Of a DNA stretch of 64,000 bases, positions 22,765-34,464 are shown piece after piece. Each line of letters starts with the position of its first letter. Position 1 is the stretch's first letter. This stretch comes from Costus lasius (taxonomy: Eukaryota > Streptophyta > Magnoliopsida > Zingiberales > Costaceae). The DNA is taken from the NCBI GenBank assembly GCA_027563935.2, contig CM050449.1:54763949-54827948 (forward strand). The letters are read 5' to 3'. Both the position numbers and the translations under genes were made by a program. Under the pieces are notes generated by a model. The model did no database searches, was not told the origin of the DNA, and worked only from the letters and a program-made list of their open reading frames with translations.

Positions 22765-23166
22765 TTAATCCCCTAAAGTTGCATTACCTTGATTATCAAA
22801 AAGATATGGATGGATTCTTATCATATCTGCTTCCAATTCCCAAGTTGGCTCTTCAATGGAGTGATGCTGCCAAATAACCTTCACAAGTGGTATAACTCGG
22901 TTTCTCAAAATCTTTTCCTTTCTAACCACAATTCTTATAGGTCTTTCAACAAAAGATAGATCTTCTTCAATCTGAATAGGCTCATGCTCAATGACATGCG
23001 ATGGATCATGATGATACTTCCTCAACATGGAAACATGGAACATATTATGAAGATGAACCAAGGATGGTGGTAAAGCAATTCTATAAGCAACCGGGCCAAC
23101 CCATTTAAGAATTTTAAAAGGTCCAATAAATCTTGGGCTTAGTTTCCCCTTCTTCCCAAATCTCAT
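22765..23166 (-). pseudogene. C pol 3' end with chromodomain-like tail
   Basis: 134 codons. The first part (SPRFIGPFKILKWVGPVAYR, then LPPSLVHLHNMFHVS) is the integrase C-terminal GPY/F-type module. The second part (RKEKILRNRVIPLVKVIWQH, then EEPTWELE) resembles the chromodomain of Tekay-type integrases, thought to steer integration to heterochromatin. It is separated from the upstream integrase by a frameshift at 23167-23190. The stop at 22765 lies about 20 bp from the LTR. Confidence 0.85.
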
Positions 23167-23189
23167 AACACCTTTAGAAGGAGAAATTT

Positions 23190-23867
23190 TTACAAAAACA
23201 TGATCACCAACTTGAAACTCAAGTTCCCTTCTTCTATTGTCTGCATAACTTTTTGGCGGCTTTGAGCTACTTTTAGTTTATCCTTTATCACATGTATTTT
23301 CTCAGTGGTCTCTTGCACTGCATCTGGGCTTAAGAGTCTTCTATCACCAACCTCTTCCCAACAAATAGGAGTCCTACACTTCCTCCCATACAAAGCTTCG
23401 TAAGGAGCCATTTGAATACTTGAATGAAAGCTGTTATTGTAGGTGAATTCAATAAGAGCAAGATCCTTATCCCACTCACCCTTCCAATCCATGATGTATG
23501 CCCTTAGCAAATCTTCAAGAGTCTGAATGGTTCTTTCTGATTGCCCGTCTGTTTGAGGATGATAAGCTGTGCTAAATTTGAGTTTAGTTCCCAAAGTTTC
23601 TTGCAGTCTCTTCCAAAATCTAAAAAGGAATCTTGAATCTCTATCAGATACAATCTCAGCTGGAACACCATGCAATCTCACTATTTCATTTATATACATA
23701 CTAGAGAGTTTATCAAGTGAGTATGTCATTCTGATGGGCAAGAAATGTGCAGATTTTGTCAACCTATCAACAATAACCCAAATAGCATCATGGTTTCTAG
23801 AAGTTCTAGGCAATCCTGAAACAAAATCCATTCCAATGCTTTCCCATTTCCATTCATGTACCCTCAA
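23190..23867 (-). pseudogene. C integrase catalytic core
   Basis: Contains the DDE core: Asp in [11 protein letters not shown], Asp in [10 protein letters not shown], and Glu in [20 protein letters not shown]. All three catalytic positions are present. A frameshift near 23870 separates it from the zinc-binding region and another near 23190 cuts it from the C-terminal module. Confidence 0.9.
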
Positions 23868-24609
23868 AGGTTGAAGTAAGCCACCCCGGTCTTTGATGTT
23901 CAGCCTTAACCAATTGACATGTTAAACATTTGGAAACATATTGTGCAATATCATTCTTCATACCACTCCACCAAAAGGTTTTCTTTAAATCTTGATACAT
24001 CTTAGTGCTGCATGGGTGAATAGAATACTTTGAGTTGTGAGATTCTTGCAATATGCTGGCCTTAATTTCAGAATCCTTAGGAACACATATTCTATCCTTG
24101 AACCTCAAAATGTCATCCCCTCTCATGCAAAAGTCTTTCCTCAATCCAGTTACACTATCTTCTCTAAGTTGCATTAGACTTAGGTCCTGAAGCTGTCCAT
24201 CCTTAATTTGTTGAAGAAAGCTAGATTCAATCCTAAAAGAAGCAAGTAAAACCTTTGGCTCATGTTTGATCAATTTAAGACTCAAGGCACTGAATTCTTC
24301 AAGTAATTGCCATTGTTTCACCATTAATGATGCTATTATAGTTGAAGATTTCCTACTAAGTGCATCTGCTACCACATTAGCTTTACCTGACTGATAAAGA
24401 ATGGTGCAATCATAGTCTTTCAATAGCTCTATCCATCTCCTCTGTCTCATGTTCAACTCCTTTTGAGTGAAGATATACTTTAAGCTCTTGTGATCGGTGT
24501 AGATCTCAAATGTTTGCCCATACAAATAGTGTCTCCAAATTTTCAACGCAAAGATGATAGCAGCTAACTCTAAATCATGGGTTGAGTAATTCTGCTCATA
24601 ATCTTTCAA
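23854..24609 (-). pseudogene. C RNase H and integrase zinc finger
   Basis: RNase H features include [20 protein letters not shown] and TDHKSLKYI. The integrase N-terminal finger follows ([17 protein letters not shown], then [13 protein letters not shown]). The frame is lost at TSTFEGT because of a 1-bp indel in the run near 23878. A TAA separates it from the upstream RT piece. Confidence 0.88.
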
Positions 24610-24756
24610 TTACCTTGAAGCATAAGCAACCACTTTACCTGCTTGGATCAACACACACCCAAGGCCCTTGCCTGAAGCATTAGTGTAAACCATAAATTTA
24701 TCATTTGCATTAGGAATAGTGAGGATTGGAGCACTCGTCAATCTTCTCTTTAGCTC

Positions 24757-25683
24757 TTAAAAACTTTGCTCACATGCTTCATTCCAATCATACTTCACAC
24801 TCTTCCTAATTAGCCAAGTGAGAGGGCTTGCAATCTTGGAGAATCCTTCAACAAACCTTCTATAGTAACTGGCCATGCCCAAGAAACTCCTAATCTCTGC
24901 CACATTGCTTGGTCTCTCCCAATTCACAATAGCTTCCACTTTATTTGGATCGACAGATATACCTTCACTTGAAATGACATGCCCCAGGAAGCCAATTTCC
25001 CTTAACCAAAATTCACTCTTGCTCAACTTTGCATAAAGCTTCTTCTCTCTTAGAATAGACAAAACAATCTTTAAATCTCTTTGATGATCTTGGTCATTCT
25101 TGGAGTAAATCAGAATATCATCGATAAATACAATCACACATTTGTCCAACAAGGAGTGAAATACTTGGTTCATTAGATCCATGAAAACTGCAGGTGCATT
25201 TGTTAGTCCAAAAGGCATGACTAAGAATTCATAGTGCCCATACCGAGTTCTAAAAGCTATCTTTAGAATGTCTTCATTCTTGATCTTTACTTGATAGTAA
25301 TCGGATCTTAAGTCAATCTTTGAAAACACTTGTGCTCCTTGCAACTAATCAAACAAATCATCAATTCTAGGTAAAGGATATTTATTCTTAATGGTTACTT
25401 GATTTAGTTGCCTATAATCTATGCAAAGCCTTAATGTGCCATCTTTCTTCTTGACAAATAATACTGGAGCACCCCATGGTGACACACTGGGTCTAATAAA
25501 GCCCTTGTCCAAAAGCTCTTGCAATTGCTTTTTCAACTCAGCTAGCTCTATTGCTGCCATTATGTAAGGAGCTTTAGATATTGGTGCACTGTTTGGAACA
25601 AGATCAATACCAAAATCCACTTCTCTTTCTGGGGGCAAGCCAGACAGGTCATCTGAAAACACATATGAAAAATCACTAGCCAT
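24757..25683 (-). pseudogene. C reverse transcriptase
   Basis: Two open pieces (25683-25345 and 25344-24757) lie in the same frame, split only by a TAG where Gln is expected: RIDDLFD then stop then [14 protein letters not shown]. Motifs include [29 protein letters not shown] and the catalytic FIDD in [13 protein letters not shown]. The frame ends in a TAA just after CEQSF. Confidence 0.9.
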
Positions 25684-25755
25684 AGGTGTTTCATCTAAGC
25701 TAGGTTCAAGTTCTTGACATTGCTTGACATAAGCTAAATAACATTCACAACCATT

Positions 25756-26397
25756 CTAAAGGAGCTTAGAAGCATGCATAAATGATATAAGGTTTGGATA
25801 TTGATCATGAGAAAGACCCTTGATTTGCAATTGGATTTCATTCGAAAGATTTAAGGTAACTATCTTTTGATAACAATCAACAGTAGCATGATAAGATGAA
25901 TGCCAATCCATACCGAGTATGATATCATAATCTTGGAGATCTAGAGAGATTAAATCAGCTAAAAGTTCATGTTCTCCCACCATGAATAAGCAAGAAGGAT
26001 AGACAAGATTAGCAGTTAGAGAGTCACCAATAGCTGTAGAGACTAATATCATAAGATCGAGTTGTTTGGGTTCCTTTTCCAAATGAAGTGCAAAGTGACG
26101 TGCAACAAAAGATAAATTAGAGCCAGGATCAAACAAAACTCTTGCAACTTTATTGGAAATACAAAGAGTACCTTCCACTACCGACTTTGAAGATTTGGAA
26201 TCATGTTCGGCAATGGTATGAACTTTAGCATGGGTTACAGGCTTTGTGGGCATTGATTCCTTTGCCTTGTTAAATTTACAATCTTTTATCCGATGGCCAA
26301 ACTTTCCACAAGCAAAGCATGCCCCAGTAACTCTATAACAAGCCTTTGATTCATGATTTCCACCACAATTTGCACAAGATTGAACATTCTTGGTCAT
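25756..26397 (-). pseudogene. C zinc knuckles and protease
   Basis: 213 residues with two CCHC-like knuckles: CANCGGNHESKAC and CFACGKFGHRIKDC. A retropepsin follows, with active site VLFDPGSNLSF where D-S/T-G is the rule. The second position is Pro (codon CCT), expected to impair catalysis. The flap and C-terminal motif YDIILGMDWHSSYHA are typical of gypsy proteases. It is separated from gag by a stop at 26407. Confidence 0.87.
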
Positions 26398-26406
26398 TAT
26401 TGACTC

Positions 26407-27192
26407 TTAATTTGATTGTTTAAACTTTTTGAAGGACCCTTCATTTTTGTTTGTCCTTTTATCTTTGTAGCCAATTGTCCTTTCCTTTCCTCTTTTGTTT
26501 CTCACCTCAAGCATCTCGTCCACATCCCTCTCAACAATAGTTGCCCGATCAACTAAGTCACCATAGCATCTCAATTTTAAGGCTGAAAGTCTTGTCCTTA
26601 TGTTGTGTCTCAAACCACCTTCAAATCTCTTTGCCCTTCGTGCTTCATCTGAAACCAAATGTGGTGCAAATCTAGATAATTCAGTGAATTTAGCTTCATA
26701 TTGTGCCACTGTAAGATTCCCTTGAGTTAAATTTATGAATTCCTTTTCTTTTTTATCCCTAAGGCATTCCGGGAAGAACTTCTCATTAAACTTTTCAAGA
26801 AAATAAGCCCAGGTAATTGTTTCTTCCTTAGAATCAGCAACTCTCTTAATCATTCTCCACCAATGCTCAGCTTCACCCTTAAACATAAATGATGCAAATA
26901 ACACCTTTTGGCTATCTGAACTATTGAGTACACCAAAGATATTTTCTAGTTGCATAATCCATCTTTCAGCCATCAAGGGATCTGGATTGCCTGAAAATGG
27001 TGGAGGATTCAGTCTCTTAAACCTCTCAATTCCCAATTGATCATGATTTTGTTGACTAGATGCATTTGAATTGTTAAGATTTTCATCTCTTGCTACTTGT
27101 TGTTACATCAAACTAGACATAGTCTCCAAAGCCTTTAAAACTCTAGCCATTTGATCAACTGAATCACTCGAGGGTTGATTTGATCTTCTCAT
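26407..27192 (-). pseudogene. C gag
   Basis: The probable ATG is at 27192-27190 (MRRSNQPSSDSVDQMARVLK). An in-frame TAA lies about 30 codons in; the frame is then open to 26407. The capsid domain is recognisable from PPPFSGNPDP.MAERW, EAEHWWRMIKR, TWAYFLEKFNEKFFPECLRD and AQYEAKFTELSRFAPHLV, typical of Tekay/Del gag. Confidence 0.88.
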
Positions 27193-27278
27193 TGTATCCA
27201 CCTATATAAACATCAATTTAGGGATCGTCAATCATAATTATCATCATAATCAAATCAAGACTAACTCCTCAAATCAAT

Positions 27279-27290
27279 CCTCTGATACCA
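27279..27290 (-). promoter_or_regulatory. C primer-binding site (iMet tRNA type)
   Basis: The reverse strand reads TGGTATCAGAGG four bases after the 5' LTR end. The leader before gag is only about 100 bp, unlike the 1.8-kb copia leaders. Confidence 0.88.
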
Positions 27291-27757
27291 CTGCTGTCAC
27301 ACCCTTAGATAACAACAATCCATAAATGATAATCATATGACATAATTTTTTTCGCAAGATCAACAATCAATATCAAGTTTAATGCCTTGAACAATAAAAC
27401 AAGTGATATAATGTCTTTATCCAAGTTGCAACAAAAAAAATATCTATTCCATCAAAAACTTTTACCCAAGCAGAGTAGAGTCATACAATCCCAAAATCCG
27501 AGAACTAAAACATGCTACCAACATAAGCCATTGCAATCAACATTCAAAACTAGTAACATACTCCTCAAAACAAGTCTCATGACAACTCTTAATACAAGTA
27601 TTTTATGGAGCATACAATGTTTTCCAAGATTACAAAGTCTCATGATTTAGCCAAAATTCCAAAATGAGCTTCCAAAACTTTTAAACTTCTGCCCACAATG
27701 CGTAGCCAAGCTAATCTGCAATAAGGGTTAGTGCAAGCAAGAATGAGCATAAATTGC

Positions 27758-29196
27758 TGATGCAGGAGCATCTCCATGAAGTTCCCCAACTCCTATATTT
27801 TAGAACTTTATGAATTTTGAAGCTTTTTCTAATTATCTGGTTACTTGCTTTCATGTTCTAGAATAGGAATAGCCTAGGATTTTTATTTTCTTTAAGCATG
27901 TTTTACGTTCCTAGAATATGTAATAGGTTGCTCTTGCCTAGGATTATATATGCACCTGTAATTCACATGCAAGGCACCCTCCTCCTCAACACTCAAGTCC
28001 TCATCAACCTCCAAGTCAAAGGCCAACATCAAATTCCAAGTCAACATGCTTCGCAATTCTCAGCCGGATCATGCAACAATCCCCGTTAACATATCAAAGA
28101 GCTGGTCAACATGCATCCCCTCCAATCCCAGCCGAATCATGCAGCCACTCCACCAAGTCAACATCTCTTGAGCAGGTCAAAATACATGCTTCAAATTCCA
28201 GCCAACCTTGTCCACAAGTCTCGGCCACAAAGATTCTTCAAAGCAAGGCACCTCTCCAACAACCAATGAGATGCAGCCAGATCTCCACAAACCATTATTC
28301 CACATTATTCCAACTGCATGCACCAAGGAATGCCATTACTTCATTTGCATGCACCAAGACATGCCTTCACGTCTCTCAACCGAAGCCTTCCCAGGATATA
28401 TTTTGTCCAAGCAACAATTACGCAGCCGCCCACTCCAACCAATGAATGGGCTGAGAAAGAATTCTCATCTCCACCTTCTAAATTTGAATTAAGAAATAGC
28501 AGCCTTAGATCTATTGAGGGAATTTTGTAACCATTGAGGAAAGGGTTTAAAGCCCTTGCACTTACACACTTTGCACTTAGTCTACCTCTTATGAAAATCA
28601 AAATCCAGCTTGTTAGCGTGTGTTCTTAACTTAGTTTACTTTAGTGTCAATACTTCATCCTTCATCTTCAGCCGAGAGCCTTCCTTCTCCTCCCTCACGT
28701 AAGTCTTCTTGAAGCACTTGTTGTGTGGTGTTGGCGTGAACTCCTTGAAAGCTTGGATCCATGAAGGAACTTGAAGCACTCGGCTTGGAGGTTGAAGACC
28801 TAATCAAGACCCATTCTAAGGATACTCTTGTTTCTAGTTTAAAGGGGACTTGTGTGGGATTGTATACTCCCTCCCCTTGCATCTTAATCTGTAAAGTGAA
28901 TTAATTACCCATCTTATAACCTCATCGCCCAAAGTCAGAAGCAGCGGGAGCAGGGGGATTCAGAAAAAGGGGTCTTGGCCCCCTTCCCTAAAGGGGGCCG
29001 CAGGTACATTCTTCACTGAGTAGTGTAAGACTCCCTAAGGTTGCATGCTAGATTTGCCCTGGTTTGTGCTTAATACCGAATACTGTTCCATTGCCTACTG
29101 TAGTTTACCGTCTTTAAATTCCTATTTGCGCATGCTTAAACCTCCCATTAGAGCTACATACCTTAGGTCCGATCATTGGGGTTCCGCCCTTCTTCA
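27758..29196 (+). mobile_element. D: solo LTR inside the C 5' LTR
   Basis: A 1439-bp insertion TGATGCAGGAGC...CCCTTCTTCA flanked by ATTGC on both sides (27753-27757 and 29197-29201). It is absent from the other C LTR, so the limits are exact. A TATATATG box near 27944 supports a plus-strand LTR. No ORF, primer site or purine tract is inside. The superfamily cannot be told from the LTR alone. It postdates C. Confidence 0.9.
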
Positions 29197-29584
29197 ATTG
29201 CCCAGCAAGTAATCCCAAAGGCTAAGGGAAAATGAACTAAGGAGGATAAACATATCAACGAAACAGTCAACACAATAAAGACATAATGAAAGATAACAGA
29301 ATTTCCCCTTGAACACATGAATTGGATAGGGAAAACAAGATAACTATACATTCCTTAGATAAGGCATTTGGGTCACAAGTAGTCATTAATCATCATTGAG
29401 CATTCATATCACAGTAACCATTGATCATTGTTGTGCATTCATATCATGAGTAGTCATGGATCATAAATGTGGGGGAGACAATCATAATTCAAAATTCCTT
29501 CTACGTCTAGAAGTTGAGCCTATCCTCGTCAGGAGAGAGCAAACAAAAGCTAGATAGAGCATCTTAGGGCTATTCATACAAATA

Positions 29585-29930
29585 GATAGAGGGATTCAAG
29601 CGGTGGCTCCCATGAATTCAAGAGGTGGCCCCCACCTTTTTAGGGGTGTGGCACTTTGCTCCATGTAGCACTTTCCTCCACAACTATCATGATATAGTGG
29701 GATTCAAGAGGTGGCTCCCATGAATTCAAGAGGTGGCCTCCACCTTTTTAGGGGTGTGGCACTTTGCTCCATGTAGCACTTTGCTCCCAACTACCATATG
29801 AGAAGTGAGACTCAAGAGGTGGCCCCCACCTTTTTAGGGGTGTGGCACTTTGCTCCCACAACTCCTTTGAATGGAGGGATTCAAGAGGTGGCCCCACCTT
29901 TTTAGAGTTGTGGCACTTTGCTCCACATCC
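29585..29930 (-). repeat. Minisatellite in the C 5' LTR
   Basis: The counterpart of 20873-21210: four units with 'cacctttttaggggtgtgg' and 'cactttgctcc'. Unit order and number are unchanged between the two LTRs. Confidence 0.8.
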
Positions 29931-31689
29931 ATCCATAAATCTCTCATTTGGGTTCACACAAATTCTCCCCACAATATAGCTTTCATAAGAAGAATACCAA
30001 GACAATGAGCTTGAGCATAACATTGAAGATAAGATATAACATAAGTAATTGAACACAATATTTGTCATAGGGCATACCATGAGTTCATAGTCATGAATTA
30101 AGGCATAGGAAATAGATTCATAATGATCTTCTTGCTTCTAGAATAATTTCAAGCTCAAAACACAATATCCACTTTGATGTTAAGCTTGTAACCAAAACAG
30201 GGCAGATTCATCATATCAGATTTTGACATATATTTTAGGTCGAATACTTAATCAAAAATAGTCAATATTATATTCAAAATGATGCTCTCTGACTCTAGTT
30301 TCCAATAAAACTGGTTTCACAAGATTTTGAGTTGTAGGCAGGGAGATATGGGGGTTTGAACACAGAAAGGTCTGGATGTTAGATATTCAGAAAAAAAATA
30401 GATTAATATATATATACTCGCAACAGATGTTTCAGACCGAGTAAGTAACATAAAATAAGCTATATAAATTCAAAATGAAGCTATTTAAATCTACTTTCCA
30501 ATAGAACTAAATTCGTCGGATTTGGAGTTATAGTCAGAGAGATATGAGCAGTCGAACATAGGAGGGTCAGAATTCCAGATTTCCAGAAAACAGCTTCGTA
30601 TATTAGGAATGTGACATATGTTTCAGAATGAATACCTAACCGAAATTAGGCAAAATGGTATTCAAAATGTAGCACTACGAGTGTACATTCCAATGAGTCT
30701 AGTTTCACAAGATTTCGAATTATACCTAGGGAGATATGAGGGTTCGAACGCATAAAGGTTGAAAATCTAGATTTCCAGAAACTGATTTTGTACAACTAGA
30801 TTACAATACAGATTGAAACACGAATACAGCTCGGATATGGTCGATATCACATTCAAATTAAATCTGAATGAATCTCATTTCATACAAAATTTATTTCGTG
30901 TGATTTGGATCTATAGGTCATGAGATATTGGGGTTAAAGCACACAAAGGTCAGATTAGAAAATGCAGATTTCAGCAGAACAGGATTTTAAAACCCTATAA
31001 ATATTTGAATCCGACCCCATAGAAACGAATATCATGAGATTCAAAACACAAATCAAGCATAGAAGATACAAGAGACATCGAAATTAGGTGAGGCATGGAG
31101 GAGGAACCAGATTAACGAAAACAAGAGTAAGATTTACTTGCCTTAAGATGATGAAGTTCTTCTCCCAATCCTTCCTCTTGGTGGCGGCTCCCTCCTAGGG
31201 TTCTTTCCAAACCAACGTGACCAGCTTTCTCCCCTTCCTATCATGATTTTTCCTCTCACATTACTAACCCTCAAGGCTTATTTTCCAAAAAATGCCCCTT
31301 TTAAGACTCCAATAAGGACATTTAAGCCCATAGTACCAAGATACCATCATCACCCTAGAAAATAACAAGGTTTCAAGCATGAATAATTGACCAAGTAATA
31401 TTATTTACCAAACTTATTATTTGCATAACATCATAAGGGGGGTTTCATAAATTTTAGGGTATTACAGAGATCGTCTAGATCGAGTGCGGCGGCGAAACCC
31501 TAGGCGGCGGCGTGAATCGCAATTTCTCCCTCGACAGTACATGAAAATTGGGGCTTCCGGTGTGTGCGTAAGTCTCCCATCCCAAGCTCTCTTTTTCCTT
31601 CTTATGGTATCCAATTTGGAGTTCTGGATCACCCGCAATCCTCTCCGCAAAAATCGGGCGTCGAAGTTGAACTGGGCGTCGCGTTCAGA

Positions 31690-32066
31690 ACAGGAATTAC
31701 GACAGTGGAATAGTTTACGGCACTGCCATAAAATCGCTCAAGTCTTCTGTTCTGATGTCATCTGGGAATTACAGTACCGTAATCTGGTTCATGGTGCTAC
31801 CGTAAAATCGAGGAAACTTTCTGTTCGGAAGTGATCGAAAAATACGTCCCGTGTAATCCTTTACGATGGTGCCGTAAAATCGGGCGAAGTTTCTGTTCTG
31901 AAGCGCTCTGAAATACGGTTTCGTAATATTGTTTATGGCGGTGCCGTAAAATCCAAAGAACTCTCTTTTTCAAACTCCTCAAAGTACGGCAGGGCTCGGA
32001 TTTTACGACACTGTCTGAAATTACAGTACCATAAAATGGATTACGGCACTGCCGTAATATGTTGAC
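31690..32066 (-). repeat. Palindromic tandem repeats in the B1 LTR
   Basis: About five degenerate units of roughly 70-75 bp. Each holds a variant of TTTACGGCAGTGCCGTAAAAT followed by 'tttctgttctgaa'. The core ACGGCA-g-TGCCGT is self-complementary. A homologous array is in the B2 LTR at 44277-44715. Confidence 0.75.
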
Positions 32067-32319
32067 TTGCTCCGTTTTGCGTAAAGTTTCTTTGGTGATT
32101 TCCTCTTGATGATGGTAATTCTTCTATGTATTTGATTTTGCTTGAAAACTCTCTGAAATAGTGCCTTTTTACTTGAAAATTGAGAAAAACCAAAACAGAA
32201 GTAGACTTTGCAATATTCGATGAATTTATCATGAAAACAAGCAAAAGATCCTCAATTTAGCATGAAAAGATGTCTGAAATGATACAAAATATACTATATA
32301 TTTTGGTGTCATCACACAC

Positions 32320-32673
32320 CCCAAGTCCCCATCTATTTCGGGGACTATAATCACAAGGTGTGGTGCGATGTCACCTCCATGGACGTTGCCCATGTCCTCC
32401 TCGGTCAACCATGGCTCTATCACGGCGACATCATCCACTATGGATAGTCCAACACTTACGTCTTCCAACACAGGGGACGTAAAATCTTCTTGACTCCGGC
32501 TCTGCCTAAGGAGCTGTGAGCCTCCACATCCAAGGGCCTCATCACTCCCACTCAGCCGGCCCCACCAGCTCCCAAACCAATTGCCCTTGTGCATCCCAAT
32601 TCCCTTGTCCACGAGGCCGAAGAGACCAAGGTGGTTTACGCTCTCACGGTGCACAAGGTTTCCTATGACCCTC
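32320..32673 (+). pseudogene. G gypsy relic, piece 2: protease end and linker
   Basis: The frame from PIYFGDYNHKVWCDVTSMDV, then AHVLLGQPWLY, is the C-terminal half of a chromovirus-type protease. It has a TAG after HYG and a TGA after PKEL, then a proline-rich linker ending KVSYDP. The last five bases (CCCTC) are the target duplication of E. The frame resumes at 39255 as [11 protein letters not shown]. Confidence 0.85.
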
Positions 32674-34161
32674 TGATGTGTTGCATTTTCATCACATTTT
32701 TACCTATATTTTATACTATATTTTGGGCTTAATTGAATGATTTTCTGTAATTTATAATGTTTTTACTTCACTTGGCATAGAATCTTCACTTTTCTTGGTT
32801 CTTATGAAAATGTAGGTAAAATGGCTTAAAAATGATGGATTTCATGAGTTTTGAAGCCATAATATGATTCCCGAGGAGATCACGAGCTTACACGTCAAAT
32901 TTGAAGCGAAAATGGTGAAATTTTCAACTTTCTCAGCCTTGGCCGTAATTCTGGGTCAGCAGTAATTTCGCGTTCAAGCGAAAGGCGAAATATGGCTAAG
33001 TATGGAAATGCACAGAAACTTTCATGGGAGAGGCCATGAATCCATCACGGTCCATGAAACTTTATGTGCACGAAAGGGCTGTACACACAGAAGGATTTTC
33101 AGCCTTGGCCATAAACTTATTACGGGCCATGAAAACGTCCGCCCGTCGGGTTTTCTCACACGATTCGACTCCAAATTGAGCTAGAATTGAACCAAACCTT
33201 GTAGAAACCTTCCTAGATGGGTTCTATACTGATAAAACTATAAAAAGAAGGGTTTTAGAGGGTTTTCGGGGGGCTTCTGGGCACGAAAACGAATGGCTAT
33301 AGTGGCGGCGGAGGAAATCAGTTTTAGGGCAAATATCCAGTGAGAGATCACGCAATGGAGGGGATTTGATGCTACATCTTCATCACTAGATAAAGGGGAA
33401 GAGTTCTAATTACCTTCCTAGTGTCCCTTTGCATTATTTTAGAGAGATTACATGTTGAATTCATCGATGAACATGCTGTTTGCTTTGATCATGAACGTGT
33501 AAACCTTATTTCGGGATTTGGGAAGTAGCCCGTTGATTGATTTATGAATCACATTTTTTGTATGAATCTTTGTTAAGAATATTATTGAGTTGATTTGATT
33601 GGAATTGCATTTATTTCATAATTTACTCTGATCAAGTAATTTTACGTCGTAGACGTTGCGAGAAGGACCAGGAGGTGAATCGCAATGTCAGAACTATTCT
33701 TTTCAAACCTATGAATCCGATCATGGGAGTAGTTCGGATTCGTTTGAAGGATTTCATGATTTTTCACATAACTTAAAAGATCTAATTGCGCTAATTGTCA
33801 CGAGAGTAAGGAATTAGCGTAATTAGGTACCGGATTACGCTTCGGGAGGAGGTAATTTGTACCTTAGGAAAAATCCCTTTCAACACTTTAATTTTATTTT
33901 CAAAGGTTTATTTTTATTGAGTTCATAATCATCAGCGTGGTGAAACCCCGAAATCCTGATTTTCCCCATATTGATTTTTACCCAGAAACGTTACCTCCGT
34001 TTCTTTTAAATTGTACTTAGAAGTTTCCAAAACAAAAACCATGATTTGAATCATCTAGATATAGATCAACCGTGTAATCGGTACTTGACCACCTGATCCT
34101 CGTAGGGAACGATATCTTATTTTATTACTTCGATAAATCCATGCACTTGCGGATCATATCA
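32674..34161 (+). repeat. E 5' LTR
   Basis: 1488 bp, beginning TGATGTGTTGCATTTT and ending GCGGATCATATCA. It contains variants of the 'ggccgtaatt' and 'cacgg' motifs also common in the B LTRs. Confidence 0.9.
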
Positions 34162-34167
34162 AGTCTT

Positions 34168-34181
34168 TGGCGCCGTTGCCG
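34168..34181 (+). promoter_or_regulatory. E primer-binding site (Asp tRNA type)
   Basis: TGGCGCCGTTGCCG lies 6 bp after the LTR end. It is complementary to the 3' end of plant tRNA-Asp (14 contiguous bases). Asp-type priming is usual for Athila elements. Confidence 0.85.
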
Positions 34182-34464
34182 AGAATCAGGCTAGTCAATA
34201 TTGATTGAATCATGAGATTTATAGACTAGACATTTTTTTATTTATTTTAATTTTTATTTTGTTTTTGGTTTTTGTTTTTGTTTTTGGTTTTCTTGTTTTG
34301 TTTGTTTTTTGCATTTTTTTTAGTTAGTTTATTTTATTTTCCTCTTTTTTGGATTAACACGTTGTATAAACAGGAGAACTCAAAAAAAATCACTAGACTA
34401 CATATTTTAAGCTTTGTTTTGTATTCCTGTTTTACATTTCGTATTTTTAAATTTTATTGGAAAT

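Larger units (their letters stand above)
20020..31466 (-). mobile_element. C: Tekay/Del-like chromovirus (Ty3/gypsy)
   Basis: An 11,447-bp element with target duplication GAGAT at 20015-20019 and 31467-31471, inserted in the B1 LTR. The LTR starts TGTAATACCC and ends GGGTGTGACA on the reverse strand. The order is 5' LTR (27295-31466), iMet primer site, gag, protease, RT, RNase H, integrase, chromodomain-like tail, purine tract, 3' LTR (20020-22742). Integrase after RT defines Ty3/gypsy; the long LTRs and C-terminal tail point to the Tekay/Del group. Several stops and frameshifts make it defective. The LTR ends differ at about 5 of the first 130 positions, so it is older than A1. Confidence 0.93.
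27295..31466 (-). repeat. C 5' LTR, enlarged by solo LTR D
   Basis: 4172 bp. Without the 1439-bp D insertion and its 5-bp duplication it is about 2728 bp, matching the 3' LTR. It contains the minisatellite at 29585-29930. Confidence 0.92.
18922..32314 (-). mobile_element. B1: Athila-like solo LTR, split by element C
   Basis: The LTR parts are 18922-20019 and 31472-32314, about 1.94 kb when joined. The reverse strand starts TGATGACACCAAAATAT at 32314 and ends near gcacttgcggagataacaac at 18922. It matches the B2 LTR at 43070-44969 throughout. CACAC flanks both sides (18917-18921 and 32315-32319), with one base of uncertainty on the left. No internal region, so it is a solo LTR inside the G protease gene. 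A perfect hairpin CGGCTGTGAA-gtat-TTCACAGCCG lies at 19851-19874 and recurs in B2. Confidence 0.82.

Noticed and set aside
28071..28601. Several overlapping 70-124-residue ORFs in D
   Set aside because: They lie inside a solo LTR, are frame-overlapping on both strands and have no recognisable domain.
34225..34345. T-rich stretch as a possible satellite or origin
   Set aside because: Simple low-complexity sequence just after the E primer site; nothing else supports a function.
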